Positions 18,001 to 26,456 are shown, numbered from the stretch's first letter. The stretch: 64,000 bases of DNA from CAVUFH01 sp963740835 (GCA_963740835.1 CAVUFH010000007.1:62001-126000); one strand, 5' to 3'. Notes: generated from the sequence alone by a model not told the origin. Numbers and translations are program-made.

Positions 18001-18428
18001 TCGTCTCCCGAGAGTGCGGGCTTGCGAGGTTTGAGGCCGGGCGCCGCGAGCGACAGCGTGATGTGCTTCGCCTCCCAGGTCAGCAGCCCGAGGTGCGCGG
18101 CAACGAGCGTGATACCGAGCGTCGTGAAGTCGATCCACGAGACGTTGTGGAAGACGAACAGCGCGAGCACGATCACGGCGAGGCGCACGACGTAACCGAC
18201 GAGGGCGGCGGCGCCGGCGGCGGTCGGGGAGACCCGTGCCGCCCACGAAACGATGAACGCGGCGGCGAGGAAGTTGGCGAACACGATGCCCAGTGCGATG
18301 GCCGCGCTGGCCGCGCCCTCCCACCCGCGAAACAAACCGACGACCAGAACGACGAGGGGACTCACGAGCAGCCCCCGCTTGACCATGTCGACGGCGATGT
18401 CGCGCTCTATGGCCGGGGTCGTGTCCAC
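17997..18428 (-). CDS. atpI: ATP synthase subunit I-like membrane protein
   Basis: 143 residues from GTG 18428 with a strong GGAGGAGGGG 5 nt upstream. Four hydrophobic helices are seen (for example GLLVSPLVVLVVGLF and FIVSWAARVSPTAAG). This matches the PF03899-type AtpI proteins that assist c-ring assembly or Mg2+ supply. Its start overlaps the end of the preceding small gene by 22 bp, and its stop overlaps atpB. No catalytic residues are expected. Function is inferred from family and position. Confidence 0.75.
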   Translation of the reverse strand: MDTTPAIERDIAVDMVKRGLLVSPLVVLVVGLFRGWEGAASAAIALGIVFANFLAAAFIVSWAARVSPTAAGAAALVGYVVRLAVIVLALFVFHNVSWIDFTTLGITLVAAHLGLLTWEAKHITLSLAAPGLKPRKPALSGDE

Positions 18429-18712
18429 GGTTTCCCCTCCTCCTCTTTCGCCATGCGCGCCTTGTAGTCGTAGTACGTCCGTACCGACACCCCGGCGACG
18501 CCGAGGAGCCCGAAGGCGAACATGAACGCGGGCCACGTCCCGAGCCGGCTGTCGAGCCAGAAGCCGAAGAGTCCGAGCAGGATCGGCGTCATCACGAGCT
18601 CGACGCCGAGGGCGAGTGCGTCCCCGAAACCCTGGTATGTCGCCTGCCGGTCCCGAAGTTCCACCGTCTCCAAGCCCCTCCGAGAGACAACCTCGTGCGC
18701 GGCCTCGTGCAC
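18407..18712 (-). CDS. AtpZ/AtpI-family small membrane protein, first gene of the atp operon
   Basis: Up to 101 residues from GTG 18712. Two hydrophobic helices (VMTPILLGLFGFWLD and WPAFMFAFGLLGVAGV) and a charged tail match the ATPase_gene1/AtpZ family that precedes atp operons. The start is uncertain. TTG 18673 or GTG 18664 lie just after a GGAGGGG and would remove a leader of 13-16 residues without hydrophobic content. The M. tuberculosis counterpart position is Rv1303. The operon promoter lies directly upstream. Confidence 0.65.
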   Translation of the reverse strand: MHEAAHEVVSRRGLETVELRDRQATYQGFGDALALGVELVMTPILLGLFGFWLDSRLGTWPAFMFAFGLLGVAGVSVRTYYDYKARMAKEEEGKPWTRPRP

Positions 18713-18762
18713 CCGTGCATAGTGCGCGCGACGGCCGAGGCACTGCTTGTGAATGTATTCGC

Positions 18763-18791
18763 AATCTATGCAACGCCCTGCAGTGAGTCAA
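18763..18791 (-). promoter_or_regulatory. Promoter of the ATP synthase operon
   Basis: Reading the minus strand, TTGACT (18791-18786) and TAGATT (18768-18763) are separated by exactly 17 bp. This is close to the vegetative consensus and lies in the only sizeable gap upstream of the first atp gene. Transcription would start near 18756, leaving a leader of about 44 nt. Confidence 0.7.
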
Positions 18792-18815
18792 ACCGAAGCC
18801 GGCCAGCGAATCGAT

Positions 18816-18858
18816 TCCCTCCGAGGGAGCGACGGCCCGTCCGGCGGGCCCGCGCCGG
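18816..18858. terminator. Hairpins between wecA and the atp promoter
   Basis: CCGGCG (18841-18846) pairs with CGCCGG (18853-18858) over a 6-nt loop, and TCCCT/AGGGA (18816-18828) forms a second small hairpin. On the minus strand no U-run follows, so efficient intrinsic termination after wecA is uncertain. They could separate wecA transcription from the atp promoter. Confidence 0.3.
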
Positions 18859-18874
18859 CCTTTTGGCGGCTCCT

Positions 18875-20104
18875 TCAGGCGCGTTTGCGGCGGCGGGACG
18901 CGAGGTCGACGACGTCGGGAGGCACCTCGGTTGCGCCGTCCGACAGCACTTCCGGCCCGACCACCGAGGTGGGGTGGCGCGTGCGCCCGGAGGCTTCCCG
19001 GGCAGACCGCACGCCGGGGTGGAACCACACGTACATGCCGAGCGCCAACAACGCGGCGATGAACGGCACGATGGCATTGCCCTTGTCGGTGTAGACGGGC
19101 AGCAGCGCGACACCCGACAACAACGCGGTGAACGCCCACAGGATCGCGACGGCGCGGCGGGGGCCGTGCCCGAGGCGCATCAAGCGGTGATGGAGGTGGC
19201 CGGCGTCCGCCACTGACCACTTCTGCCGCGACGTGATGCGTCGCACGAACGAGAAGACCGTGTCGAGGATCGGTACGCCGAGAATGACGAGCGGGATGAG
19301 AAGGGGTGCGAAGAAGAAGTACGTGCTGCCGGAGAACGCGAAGTCGGTGCGGCCGCCGATCGTGATCGTCGGAACCGCGAGCAGCAGACCGAGGAACAGC
19401 GCGCCCGCGTCGCCCATGATGATCTTCGCGGGGTTCCAATTGAACGGCAGGAAGCCCAAGCAGATGCCCACCGCAATGATCGCGATCAGCGGCGCGATGT
19501 TCGAGCCTTCCAACCGGCCGGCGTCGAACAACTGGTCGGCGAACAGGAACAACGCGCCGCCGGCGATCGCGACGATGCCGGCCGCGAGGCCGTCGAGCCC
19601 GTCGATGAGGTTGATCGCATTGGTCATCAACACAACCCAGAGCGCGGTGACGAGTGGCGTCCAGTCCGACGACAGCGCGACGACGTCGGTACCGAACAGG
19701 TTGAACGGCATCCGGAAGTAGAACATCGAGACGCCGAAGAGCGCGAGGAGGCTGGCCGCGACGACCTGGCCCGCGACCTTGGCGGGTGGGGACACGTCGA
19801 TGAGGTCGTCGAGCGCGCCGACCATGAACATCACGCCCGCGGCGAGGATCACCCCGAACGGTTCCGAGTTGTCCTGGAACATCTCGTGGAACTGACCCAT
19901 GTGCGATGCGACTGCCATCGCCGCGAGGAATCCGACGAACATCGCAGCCCCGCCGAGCGTCGGCGTGGGGCGCGTGTGCACGTGTCGAGCGTCACCGGAT
20001 GGTGCGACGACGGCCCCGAGGCGGATCGACAGCATGCGTACGACGGGTGTCAGCGCGAGCGTGACCGCGAGTGCCACTCCGAGCACGATTCCGTAGCCGA
20101 ACAC
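18875..20104 (-). CDS. wecA: Undecaprenyl/decaprenyl-phosphate GlcNAc-1-phosphate transferase (WecA/TagO/Rfe family)
   Basis: 409 residues from GTG 20104, with about ten membrane helices. Family motifs are present: RPTPTLGG near residue 45, the Mg2+ aspartates in ALDDLIDV near 100, the long NAINLIDGLDGLAAG motif near 160, and the cytoplasmic HLHHRL loop near 310. It transfers GlcNAc-1-P from UDP-GlcNAc to a polyprenyl phosphate carrier and so starts cell-wall linker or polysaccharide assembly. M. tuberculosis also has this gene (Rv1302) just upstream of the atp operon. It follows glyA by 6 bp. Confidence 0.9.
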   Translation of the reverse strand: MFGYGIVLGVALAVTLALTPVVRMLSIRLGAVVAPSGDARHVHTRPTPTLGGAAMFVGFLAAMAVASHMGQFHEMFQDNSEPFGVILAAGVMFMVGALDDLIDVSPPAKVAGQVVAASLLALFGVSMFYFRMPFNLFGTDVVALSSDWTPLVTALWVVLMTNAINLIDGLDGLAAGIVAIAGGALFLFADQLFDAGRLEGSNIAPLIAIIAVGICLGFLPFNWNPAKIIMGDAGALFLGLLLAVPTITIGGRTDFAFSGSTYFFFAPLLIPLVILGVPILDTVFSFVRRITSRQKWSVADAGHLHHRLMRLGHGPRRAVAILWAFTALLSGVALLPVYTDKGNAIVPFIAALLALGMYVWFHPGVRSAREASGRTRHPTSVVGPEVLSDGATEVPPDVVDLASRRRKRA

Positions 20105-20110
20105 GCGTGA

Positions 20111-21355
20111 CTACAGGTCCGGGTAGGGGGTGAACTTCGCGCAGAGCTCGGCGGCCCGCACGCGCACGTCCTTGGCGAGCTGCTCGTCGTCGGGGGCGCG
20201 CAGCACGGTGCCGATCATCGACGCGATGTCTTGCATCTGCGCCGCGCCCATGCCTGCCGTCGTGACTGCGGCAGTTCCGAGCCGGAGCCCGCTCGTGACG
20301 AACGGCTTCTCGGGATCGTTGGGGATCGCGTTCTTGTTGCAGGTGACGCCGGCCCGGTCGAGCGCTTCCTGCGCGACCTTCCCGGTGACGCCGAACGGAC
20401 GCAGGTCCACGAGCAGCAAGTGATTGTCGGTGCCGCCCGACACGATGCGGAAGCCCTCCGCAGTCAGCGAGTCGGAGAGCGCCCGCGCGTTGACGACGAT
20501 GTTCGACGCGTAGCTGCCGAACTCGGGCTGCATCGCCTCGTGGAACGCGACGGCCTTCGCCGCGACCACGTGCATGAGGGGACCGCCCTGGAGACCCGGG
20601 AACACCGCTTTGTCGATCGCAGTCGCGTAGTCGGCGCGGGCGAGGATCGCGCCGGCGCGCGGTCCGCGCAGCGTCTTGTGCGTCGTGAACGTGACGAGGT
20701 CGGCGACGGGGACCGGCGACGGGTGCGCGCCTCCCGCGATCAGCCCCGCGATGTGCGCGGCGTCGACCATCAGTAGCGCGCCGACGTCATCGGCGATCGA
20801 TCTGAACGCCTCGAAGTCGATGATCCGCGGGTACACGGTGGCCCCCGCGATGATCAGCTTCGGGTGCTCCCGTTTCGCGAGCTCGCGGATCGCGTCGTAG
20901 TCGAGCGTCTCCTCTGCGTCATCGACACCGTAAGCGACGAAGTCGTAGAAGCGGCCACTGAAGTTGACCGGTGAGCCGTGAGTGAGGTGACCACCCTGGT
21001 CCAGGCGCATGCCCATGACCTTGTCGCCCGGCTCGAGGACCGCGAGGAACGCGGCCATGTTGGCGTTCGCACCGGAGTGCGGCTGCACGTTCGCGTGGTC
21101 ACCACCGAAGAGCTCGAGCGCGCGCTGCCGCGCGAGGTTCTCGGCGTCGTCCACGACATAGTTGCCGCCGTAGTAGCGCTTACCGGGGTAGCCCTCGGAG
21201 TACTTGTTGGTGAGGACCGATCCCTGCGCTTCGAGCACGGCCGGCGAGGTGAAGTTCTCGGACGCGATGAGCTGGATGGTCGTGTTCTGCCGCTCGACCT
21301 CGCGCCGGATGATGTCGGCGACGACGGGGTCGGTGCGATCCAGTGGCGTGCCCAT
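20111..21355 (-). CDS. glyA: Serine hydroxymethyltransferase
   Basis: 414 residues from ATG 21355, preceded by an AGGAGG-type site. PLP-dependent fold type I. The Schiff-base lysine lies in VTFTTHKTLRGPRAG. IASENFTSPAVLEAQGS and NKYSEGYPGKRYYGG are diagnostic. It interconverts serine plus tetrahydrofolate with glycine plus methylene-THF. The start overlaps the rpiB stop (TGATG), so the two are translationally coupled. It has normal length and no anomalies. Confidence 0.96.
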   Translation of the reverse strand: MGTPLDRTDPVVADIIRREVERQNTTIQLIASENFTSPAVLEAQGSVLTNKYSEGYPGKRYYGGNYVVDDAENLARQRALELFGGDHANVQPHSGANANMAAFLAVLEPGDKVMGMRLDQGGHLTHGSPVNFSGRFYDFVAYGVDDAEETLDYDAIRELAKREHPKLIIAGATVYPRIIDFEAFRSIADDVGALLMVDAAHIAGLIAGGAHPSPVPVADLVTFTTHKTLRGPRAGAILARADYATAIDKAVFPGLQGGPLMHVVAAKAVAFHEAMQPEFGSYASNIVVNARALSDSLTAEGFRIVSGGTDNHLLLVDLRPFGVTGKVAQEALDRAGVTCNKNAIPNDPEKPFVTSGLRLGTAAVTTAGMGAAQMQDIASMIGTVLRAPDDEQLAKDVRVRAAELCAKFTPYPDL

Positions 21356-21804
21356 CACGCCTCCTCTCCTGCTTCGATGCGGGCGATCTCCTCGAGCCGG
21401 GCGACGTGGCGACCGCCCTCGAATGCGGTTTCCAGGAACACGCGCAGTATCTCCTCGGCCAGCGTGGGCGCGACGATGCGACCGCCCATCGACAACACGT
21501 TCGCGTTGTTGTGCATGCGCGCGAGCCGGGCCAAGAAGAGGTCGTGACACAGCGCGGCGCGCACGCCGCGCACCTTGTTCGCCGCGATCTGCTCGCCCTG
21601 ACCGCTCCCCCCGAGCACGATGCCGATCTCGGCGTCACCGGCGGCGACGACCCGGCCCACGGCCGCGCAGATCGGCGGGTAGTCGACGGGTTCCTCCGAG
21701 TGGGTTCCGAGGTCCTCGACGTCGTGCCCCCAATCCTTCAACACCGGGATGAGGTGTTGCTTGAGCGAGAAGCCCGCGTGGTCGGCCCCGATCACGATCC
21801 GCAC
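21355..21804 (-). CDS. rpiB: Ribose-5-phosphate isomerase B
   Basis: 149 residues from GTG 21804. The RpiB/LacAB signatures are VIGADHAGFSLKQHL, the substrate loop GGSGQGEQIAANK and HNNANVLSMGGR. It interconverts ribose-5-P and ribulose-5-P in the pentose phosphate pathway. In this subgroup the active-site base is a Cys or Glu; here the residue before GSGQG is glycine, as in Glu-using actinobacterial enzymes. The gene appears leaderless, with TACACT ending 6 nt before the GTG. Divergent from the nuclease-family pair. Confidence 0.93.
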   Translation of the reverse strand: MRIVIGADHAGFSLKQHLIPVLKDWGHDVEDLGTHSEEPVDYPPICAAVGRVVAAGDAEIGIVLGGSGQGEQIAANKVRGVRAALCHDLFLARLARMHNNANVLSMGGRIVAPTLAEEILRVFLETAFEGGRHVARLEEIARIEAGEEA

Positions 21805-21810
21805 CCGCTG

Positions 21811-21863
21811 AGTGTACCGATGGGCCTTGATCCCCCTGTGGTGTCCCAACCGCCCGGTACGGT
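21811..21863. promoter_or_regulatory. Back-to-back leaderless promoters between rpiB and the Fe-S nuclease pair
   Basis: On the minus strand TACACT (21816-21811) lies 6 nt before the rpiB GTG. On the plus strand TACGGT (21858-21863) lies 7 nt before GTG 21871. Neither start has a Shine-Dalgarno match. Both transcripts would begin at or near the start codon. Confidence 0.5.
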
Positions 21864-21870
21864 GCGAAAC

Positions 21871-22575
21871 GTGGACGTCGATGAGTCGCCACGGGTCACC
21901 CCGTCGATGCTCCGCCGGGCCGACGATCTCTGCCACCGGCGTCTCGCCCGTGAGCACGTGGGCGGCAAGCGATTCGCGAACAAGGCGGCGGACGCCCGCT
22001 TCGCGGTCAGCAACCGGCTCACTGCCGACGCCCGGCTCGCGCATACCGACCCGGATTCGGTGCGGGCCGAAGCGTTCGTCGACCCGCACGAGCTCGAGCC
22101 GGAACAGCGCCAGCTGTACCGCGCCGGCGCGCGGGGCTACCTCACCTACTTCTCGACCCGGCCCGGGCGCATCGCCGACCTCGGCTGGCGGAGCGCGCTG
22201 CCCGGGCTCGGTGTCGACCTCGTGGGTGACCTCGGCGTCGCGCTCGACCTCGCGGACGGGAGCCACGAGCTGCGGATCCTCAAGCTGGGTGGGCGCCGCG
22301 CCGGCGCCGCGCTCCTCGACCCGGTCGAACTGCGGTGCACGCTGATCCGCACCACCGATTGGGCGGCCACCGACCTGCGCATCGTCGTCGCGGATCTCCT
22401 CGAGCAGGAGATCGTCAGCCACGCGCCCGATCTCGACGTCGAGCGCCTCGAGGCCTCAGCGTGGATCAACGAGCGGGTCGAGATCGTCAAGCAGCACGCG
22501 GCACACGGCCGGGCGCGCGCGGGCGCCGATTGCAACGGCTGCGCATTCATCGCGGGTTGCGAAGCGCACGCGTGA
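21871..22575 (+). CDS. Fe-S cluster protein related to PD-(D/E)XK nucleases, active site apparently degenerate
   Basis: 234 residues from GTG 21871 (GTG 21862 and ATG 21907 are alternatives; the -10 spacing favours 21871). The cysteine layout is Cys21 near the N-terminus plus Cys221-x2-Cys224-x5-Cys230 at the C-terminus. The next gene has the same layout, which is that of the 4Fe-4S clusters of Cas4, AddB and Dna2. A PGLGVDLVGDLG segment resembles nuclease motif II. At motif III, however, the sequence is LRILKLGG: the lysine remains but the acidic residue is replaced by isoleucine. It may be a non-catalytic partner. The family relation is my inference from motif spacing. Confidence 0.55.
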   Translation: MDVDESPRVTPSMLRRADDLCHRRLAREHVGGKRFANKAADARFAVSNRLTADARLAHTDPDSVRAEAFVDPHELEPEQRQLYRAGARGYLTYFSTRPGRIADLGWRSALPGLGVDLVGDLGVALDLADGSHELRILKLGGRRAGAALLDPVELRCTLIRTTDWAATDLRIVVADLLEQEIVSHAPDLDVERLEASAWINERVEIVKQHAAHGRARAGADCNGCAFIAGCEAHA

Positions 22576-22579
22576 CCGC

Positions 22580-23347
22580 ATGACGCGCCTCCGTTCCGAC
22601 ATCACGCCCTTGACACCCACGGCGTACGACACGTTCGAACGTTGTGCGCGCGCCTACTACTCCCGGGAGCTCCTCGGTGTCCCGGCCAGCGACCCGGCAC
22701 CGTCGAACGACCAAGGACTGCTCGTGCACGACATGCTCTGGCGCGTGCACGCAACCGGGTCGTGTCACGACACCGACCATGTCGCCGACGTCCTCGCCGG
22801 TCACGGCGCCGACAGTGAAGCGGTGCGCGAGTTGATCGCGCGCCATGCGCGGCGGTGTCCGTCGTCCGCCTCCGACGCATCCGCGCATGAGTACGAGCTC
22901 GCCCGCTTCCACCGCATGCCCCGGCCCATGTTCATGGCCACCGCGCGTATCGACGCGCTCTGGATCCACGACGGGCTGCTCGACGCGCGCGACTACAAGA
23001 CCGGACGGTTGTGGCACACGCGGGTCTGCGATGTCCCCGCCGCGAAGGTGCAGGCGTACGTGCTCGGCCGGGCCGCGCAGCGGCGCGGCCTGCGGGTGCG
23101 CCTGCGCTACGAGTACCTCCAACCCGAGGTCGACGAAGATCCGGAGCCGTGGGAACCGGATGACGACGACCTCCTCGGCGTCGAAGAGGAGCTCCGGCAT
23201 GCGGTCGAGCGGATGTGGAACTACGACGACTGGCCCGGCGTCAACGACGCGGACGTGTGCCGGACCTGCCAGTACCGCTCGATCTGTCGCGACAGCGCGA
23301 CGCCCGGCGAGCCGTCGTGGCCGGTCCTCGCGACGTCGGAACCCTGA
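22580..23347 (+). CDS. PD-(D/E)XK (RecB/Cas4-like) nuclease with predicted 4Fe-4S cluster
   Basis: 255 residues from ATG 22580, 4 bp after the preceding gene. The motifs are YDTFERCARAYY (Cys22), His50 in GLLVHDMLW, Asp125 in TARIDALW, Asp138-x-Lys140 in ARDYKTGRLW and Gln158 in KVQAYVLG. The Cys227-x2-Cys230-x5-Cys236 triplet follows. Together these form the RecB nuclease core with a Cas4/AddB-type iron-sulfur staple. No cas1, cas2 or CRISPR array is present, and no helicase is fused, so the role is more likely DNA repair or an unknown pathway shared with the paralogous gene upstream. Catalytic residues look complete. Confidence 0.75.
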   Translation: MTRLRSDITPLTPTAYDTFERCARAYYSRELLGVPASDPAPSNDQGLLVHDMLWRVHATGSCHDTDHVADVLAGHGADSEAVRELIARHARRCPSSASDASAHEYELARFHRMPRPMFMATARIDALWIHDGLLDARDYKTGRLWHTRVCDVPAAKVQAYVLGRAAQRRGLRVRLRYEYLQPEVDEDPEPWEPDDDDLLGVEEELRHAVERMWNYDDWPGVNDADVCRTCQYRSICRDSATPGEPSWPVLATSEP

Positions 23348-23366
23348 CAACTAGGGTCCGCGACCC

Positions 23367-24857
23367 ATGGATCCCCGCGCCCCGGTCGTCGTCGGCGTCG
23401 GCCAAACGTCGCAGCGCGAACCGGCCGACACCGCGAAGCCGCCGATCGAGTTGCTCGAAGCTGCGGCGCGCGCAGCCGAGGCCGACGCCGGTGCCGCGCT
23501 GCTCGCACGCGCCGACATCATCGCGGTCGTGCAGATCGTGTCGTGGCGCTACCCCGATCCGGGCGCGTTGCTCGCGCGCCGGCTGGGCATCACGCCTCGC
23601 CGCACCGCGCTCACGACCGTGGGTGGGAACAGTCCGCAACTGCTCGTCAACGAATTCGGAGAACGGATCCAGCGCGGGGAATGCGACGTCGTGCTCATTG
23701 GAGGCGCCGAGAGCATGTACACCCGCTGGCGGGCCCGCCGCGAGCCTCGGCTCGAGCTCCACTGGGAGACGGGCGACGACGAACCCTGCTCGTGGGTCAT
23801 CGGTGACGACCGACCGGGAACGAGCGAGGAGGAGATGCGCCACGGTGCGGTCGCACCGACGCTGGTGTACCCCCTCTTCGAAACGGCGCTGCGCGCCGAG
23901 GCGGGCCGGAGCATCGACGCGCACCAGCAGCACGTGGCCGAGCTGTGGTCGACGTTCGCTGCAGTCGCGGCCGACAACCCGTACGCGTGGACGCGCGCTG
24001 CATACTCCCCCAGCGACATCCGCATCGTGTCCGCCGACAACCGCATGGTGGTTTTCCCGTACGCGAAGCGGATGTGCTCGAACATCGATGTCGACCAGGG
24101 CGCTGCGATCCTCTTGTGCGCATACGAAGCCGCTCGGGCTGCGGGCGTCACCGACGATCGCATGGTGTACCTGCACGCCGCCGCCGAGGCGCACGACCAC
24201 TGGTACGTCACCGAACGCGATTCGCTGACTCGTTCCCCCGCGCTCGGCGCGACCGTTGCCGACGTGCTCGATGCGTCAGCGATCGGTGTCGACGACATCG
24301 CGCACTTCGATCTCTACTCGTGCTTTCCTTCGGCAGTGCAGATCGCGATCCGCGAGATCGGGCTCACTGACACTGCGCGGGCACTCACCGTCACTGGCGG
24401 TCTCGGCTTCGCGGGCGGACCCGTGAACAATTACCCGACCCACGCGATCGCTCGCATGGTCGAGGTGCTGCGCGCCGATCCCGGCAGCTATGGCTTGACG
24501 ACCGCGTTGGGCTGGTACGTGACGAAACACGCGGCCGGTGTCTGGTCGAGCCGACCACCGGACGGCGGCTTCCGGCGGGTCGATCCGCACGCGACGCAGC
24601 AGCGCGTCGACGCGCTTCCGCGTCGAACCGGGGCCGGAGCGGTCGAAGGCGACGTCGTCGTCGAAGCGACGTCGGTCGCTTTCGAACGCAACGGCACGCC
24701 CGCGAGCGGCATCGTGACTGCTCGCCTCGATGGCGACCGCCGGGCGTTCGCGGTGTGTCGCGAGCCCGACCAGTTGCGGGCGTTCACCGAGGAACCGTGG
24801 GAAGGGCGGCGCGTACGCGTCGCGAACCGGGACGGCGTGAACGAGGTCGTCGGGTAA
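23367..24857 (+). CDS. Thiolase-superfamily protein (acetyl-CoA acetyltransferase-like) lacking the nucleophilic cysteine
   Basis: 496 residues from ATG 23367. The thiolase fold is recognisable by VVVGVGQTSQRE at the N-terminus, LIGGAESMYTRW, and the C-terminal GGLGFAGGPVNNYPTHAIARM catalytic-loop region. At the position of the reactive Cys the sequence is TTVGGNSPQ (residues 83-90), without a cysteine. An additional C-terminal domain of about 90 residues follows, as in SCP2-like/type 1 thiolase-like proteins. CoA-ester binding is likely, but classical Claisen chemistry is doubtful. TAGGGT lies 9 nt before the start, suggesting a very short leader. Confidence 0.75.
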   Translation: MDPRAPVVVGVGQTSQREPADTAKPPIELLEAAARAAEADAGAALLARADIIAVVQIVSWRYPDPGALLARRLGITPRRTALTTVGGNSPQLLVNEFGERIQRGECDVVLIGGAESMYTRWRARREPRLELHWETGDDEPCSWVIGDDRPGTSEEEMRHGAVAPTLVYPLFETALRAEAGRSIDAHQQHVAELWSTFAAVAADNPYAWTRAAYSPSDIRIVSADNRMVVFPYAKRMCSNIDVDQGAAILLCAYEAARAAGVTDDRMVYLHAAAEAHDHWYVTERDSLTRSPALGATVADVLDASAIGVDDIAHFDLYSCFPSAVQIAIREIGLTDTARALTVTGGLGFAGGPVNNYPTHAIARMVEVLRADPGSYGLTTALGWYVTKHAAGVWSSRPPDGGFRRVDPHATQQRVDALPRRTGAGAVEGDVVVEATSVAFERNGTPASGIVTARLDGDRRAFAVCREPDQLRAFTEEPWEGRRVRVANRDGVNEVVG

Positions 24858-24866
24858 AGTCGTCCG

Positions 24867-25271
24867 ATGGCCGATCAGCCGAGCCGGGGGAAGATGCTGC
24901 GCCGCGGGTTCACCCGTCGGTGCGCGCGTTGCGGCTCGGGCAAGCTCTTCCGGCACTGGTTCCACATGGTCGAGGACTGCCCGCGCTGCGGCCTCCACTT
25001 CGAACGCGAGCAGGGGTACTTCGCCGGCGCGCTCGCGATCAACCTCATCCTCGTCGGCGGCGTGTTCGCGGTCGTGTTCGTCACCATCCTGGCGCTCACG
25101 ATCCCCGACCTCCCGATCGCGTTGACGCTCGCGGTCTGCATCCCGATCGTCGCGATCGGGCCGATCATCGCCTATCCGTTCTCGAAAACGATCTGGGTCG
25201 CGGTCGACCGCGCGTTCCTGCAACAGCTGGACGTGAACGAAGTCCGCGACGAACAAGCGCGCCGCATCTGA
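24867..25271 (+). CDS. DUF983 family zinc-ribbon membrane protein
   Basis: 134 residues from ATG 24867. A zinc ribbon (RRCARCGSGKLF, then DCPRCGLHFE) is followed by two membrane helices (LAINLILVGGVFAVVFV and LAVCIPIVAIGPIIAY), exactly the DUF983 architecture. Its function is not established. TAAAGT ends 6 nt before the ATG and no Shine-Dalgarno is present, so the transcript is probably leaderless. The 53-bp gap after it separates convergent genes. Confidence 0.8.
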   Translation: MADQPSRGKMLRRGFTRRCARCGSGKLFRHWFHMVEDCPRCGLHFEREQGYFAGALAINLILVGGVFAVVFVTILALTIPDLPIALTLAVCIPIVAIGPIIAYPFSKTIWVAVDRAFLQQLDVNEVRDEQARRI

Positions 25272-25324
25272 TGCACGTCGTTCTCGCGACCATTCAGGCG
25301 CGCGCCATTCAGGCGCGTGGCCGG

Positions 25325-25552
25325 TCAGGCGGGCGGCCGTAGGTCGACGGTGAGCGTCAGGATGCCGTCGACGAATTGCCACGACGCGTCGCCGACGATC
25401 GCGAAGTCCTGGAAGTCGAGCTGGGCCTGTTCGAGGAAGCGCTGACGCTCGGGGCCGGCCACCGGCGGCAGTGGGCGTGACTGCACGGCTGCGGCCCGAT
25501 CCCGGAAACGTGTGAGCATCGCGTCGACGTCGAGTTCGTCTGCCACGGACAC
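25325..25552 (-). CDS. Small hypothetical protein downstream of prmC
   Basis: 75 residues from GTG 25552, only 4 bp after the prmC stop and therefore likely in the prfA-prmC operon. It is soluble and acidic/mixed, with VDAMLTRFRDRAAAV as a probable helix and FVDGILTLTVDLRP at the end. I recognise no family. The reading frame is supported mainly by its operon position and the tight spacing. Confidence 0.5.
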   Translation of the reverse strand: MSVADELDVDAMLTRFRDRAAAVQSRPLPPVAGPERQRFLEQAQLDFQDFAIVGDASWQFVDGILTLTVDLRPPA

Positions 25553-25556
25553 GACG

Positions 25557-26456
25557 CTAGTCGCGGCGCGCCACGAGCACGCGTGGCCGATCTGCGAGAT
25601 CGGCGCGCACGAACGCGTCGCGAAACCCCGCGACCCGCGCTCGCTCGACCACTGCGGCCGCCTGATGGGGAGCGATCTCGCACACCATCACCGACGGTGT
25701 CGCCAACCACTCCGGCGCATGATCGATGACGTGCTCGAGTGCTTCGAGCCCGGTCGGACCGGACACCAGCACGCGACGCGGCTCATGATCACGCACCTCG
25801 GCCGGGAGGTCGGGAAACTCGGACGCCGCGACGTACGGCGGATTCGTCACGATCATCGACAGCCGGCCGCGGAGATCGGATGGCAATGCATCGAACCACG
25901 AACCCAGCCCGACGCGCACCCGGCTCGCCGCGCACCCGGCGACGTTTGCCGACGCGACGGTCAACGCATCCTCACTCGCATCGGTCGCCCAGACCTCGAC
26001 GTCCACGAGCGCGGCCTCGAGCGCAAGCGCGATCGCGCCCGAGCCGGTTCCGAGGTCGGCGACCCACCCCGCGATCGGCCGATCGAGGGCCGGGCGCTTC
26101 GGTACGCGACGGAGCCCGATGCGCTCCGCTTCATCGAGCGCAACTTCGACGATCCACTCGGTTTCGGGCCGCGGGATGAGCACGCGGGTATCGACCATGA
26201 GGTCGACCCCGTGGAACGACCACGCACCGAGCACGTACTGGAGCGGCTCACCCCGAATGCGCCGTTCGCACATGCGGCGCAGCCGCGACTCGGCGCGTTC
26301 GGGCGCCGCCACGTCGGCGATGTCGAGCCACTCTGTCGCCGTCGTACCGGACGCCTCTTCGACCATGAACCGGGCTTCGGTGCCGGCATTGGCGATGCCG
26401 GTCGCGGCGAGCGCGCTCGCGATCTCGGTGCGGAGCGCGCGCCAACGAGCCGTCAC
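25557..26456 (-). CDS. prmC: Release factor glutamine methyltransferase
   Basis: 299 residues from GTG 26456. The N-terminal helical substrate-binding domain contains RRIRGEPLQYVLG. The SAM motif I is VADLGTGSGAIALAL and the catalytic NPPY motif is IVTNPPYVAAS. It methylates the glutamine of the GGQ motif in release factors. The gene directly follows prfA, whose product it modifies. The start context is weak (GAGG only 2 nt upstream), so translation is probably coupled to prfA. Confidence 0.93.
   Translation of the reverse strand: MTARWRALRTEIASALAATGIANAGTEARFMVEEASGTTATEWLDIADVAAPERAESRLRRMCERRIRGEPLQYVLGAWSFHGVDLMVDTRVLIPRPETEWIVEVALDEAERIGLRRVPKRPALDRPIAGWVADLGTGSGAIALALEAALVDVEVWATDASEDALTVASANVAGCAASRVRVGLGSWFDALPSDLRGRLSMIVTNPPYVAASEFPDLPAEVRDHEPRRVLVSGPTGLEALEHVIDHAPEWLATPSVMVCEIAPHQAAAVVERARVAGFRDAFVRADLADRPRVLVARRD

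Noticed and set aside
21871..23347. Cas4-like genes as part of a CRISPR-Cas system
   Set aside because: No repeat-spacer array, cas1, cas2 or effector gene lies anywhere in the window; only the Fe-S nuclease fold is shared.
25325..25552. Small gene after prmC as a toxin-antitoxin component
   Set aside because: There is no partner gene and no recognisable toxin or antitoxin motif; it simply follows prmC by 4 bp.
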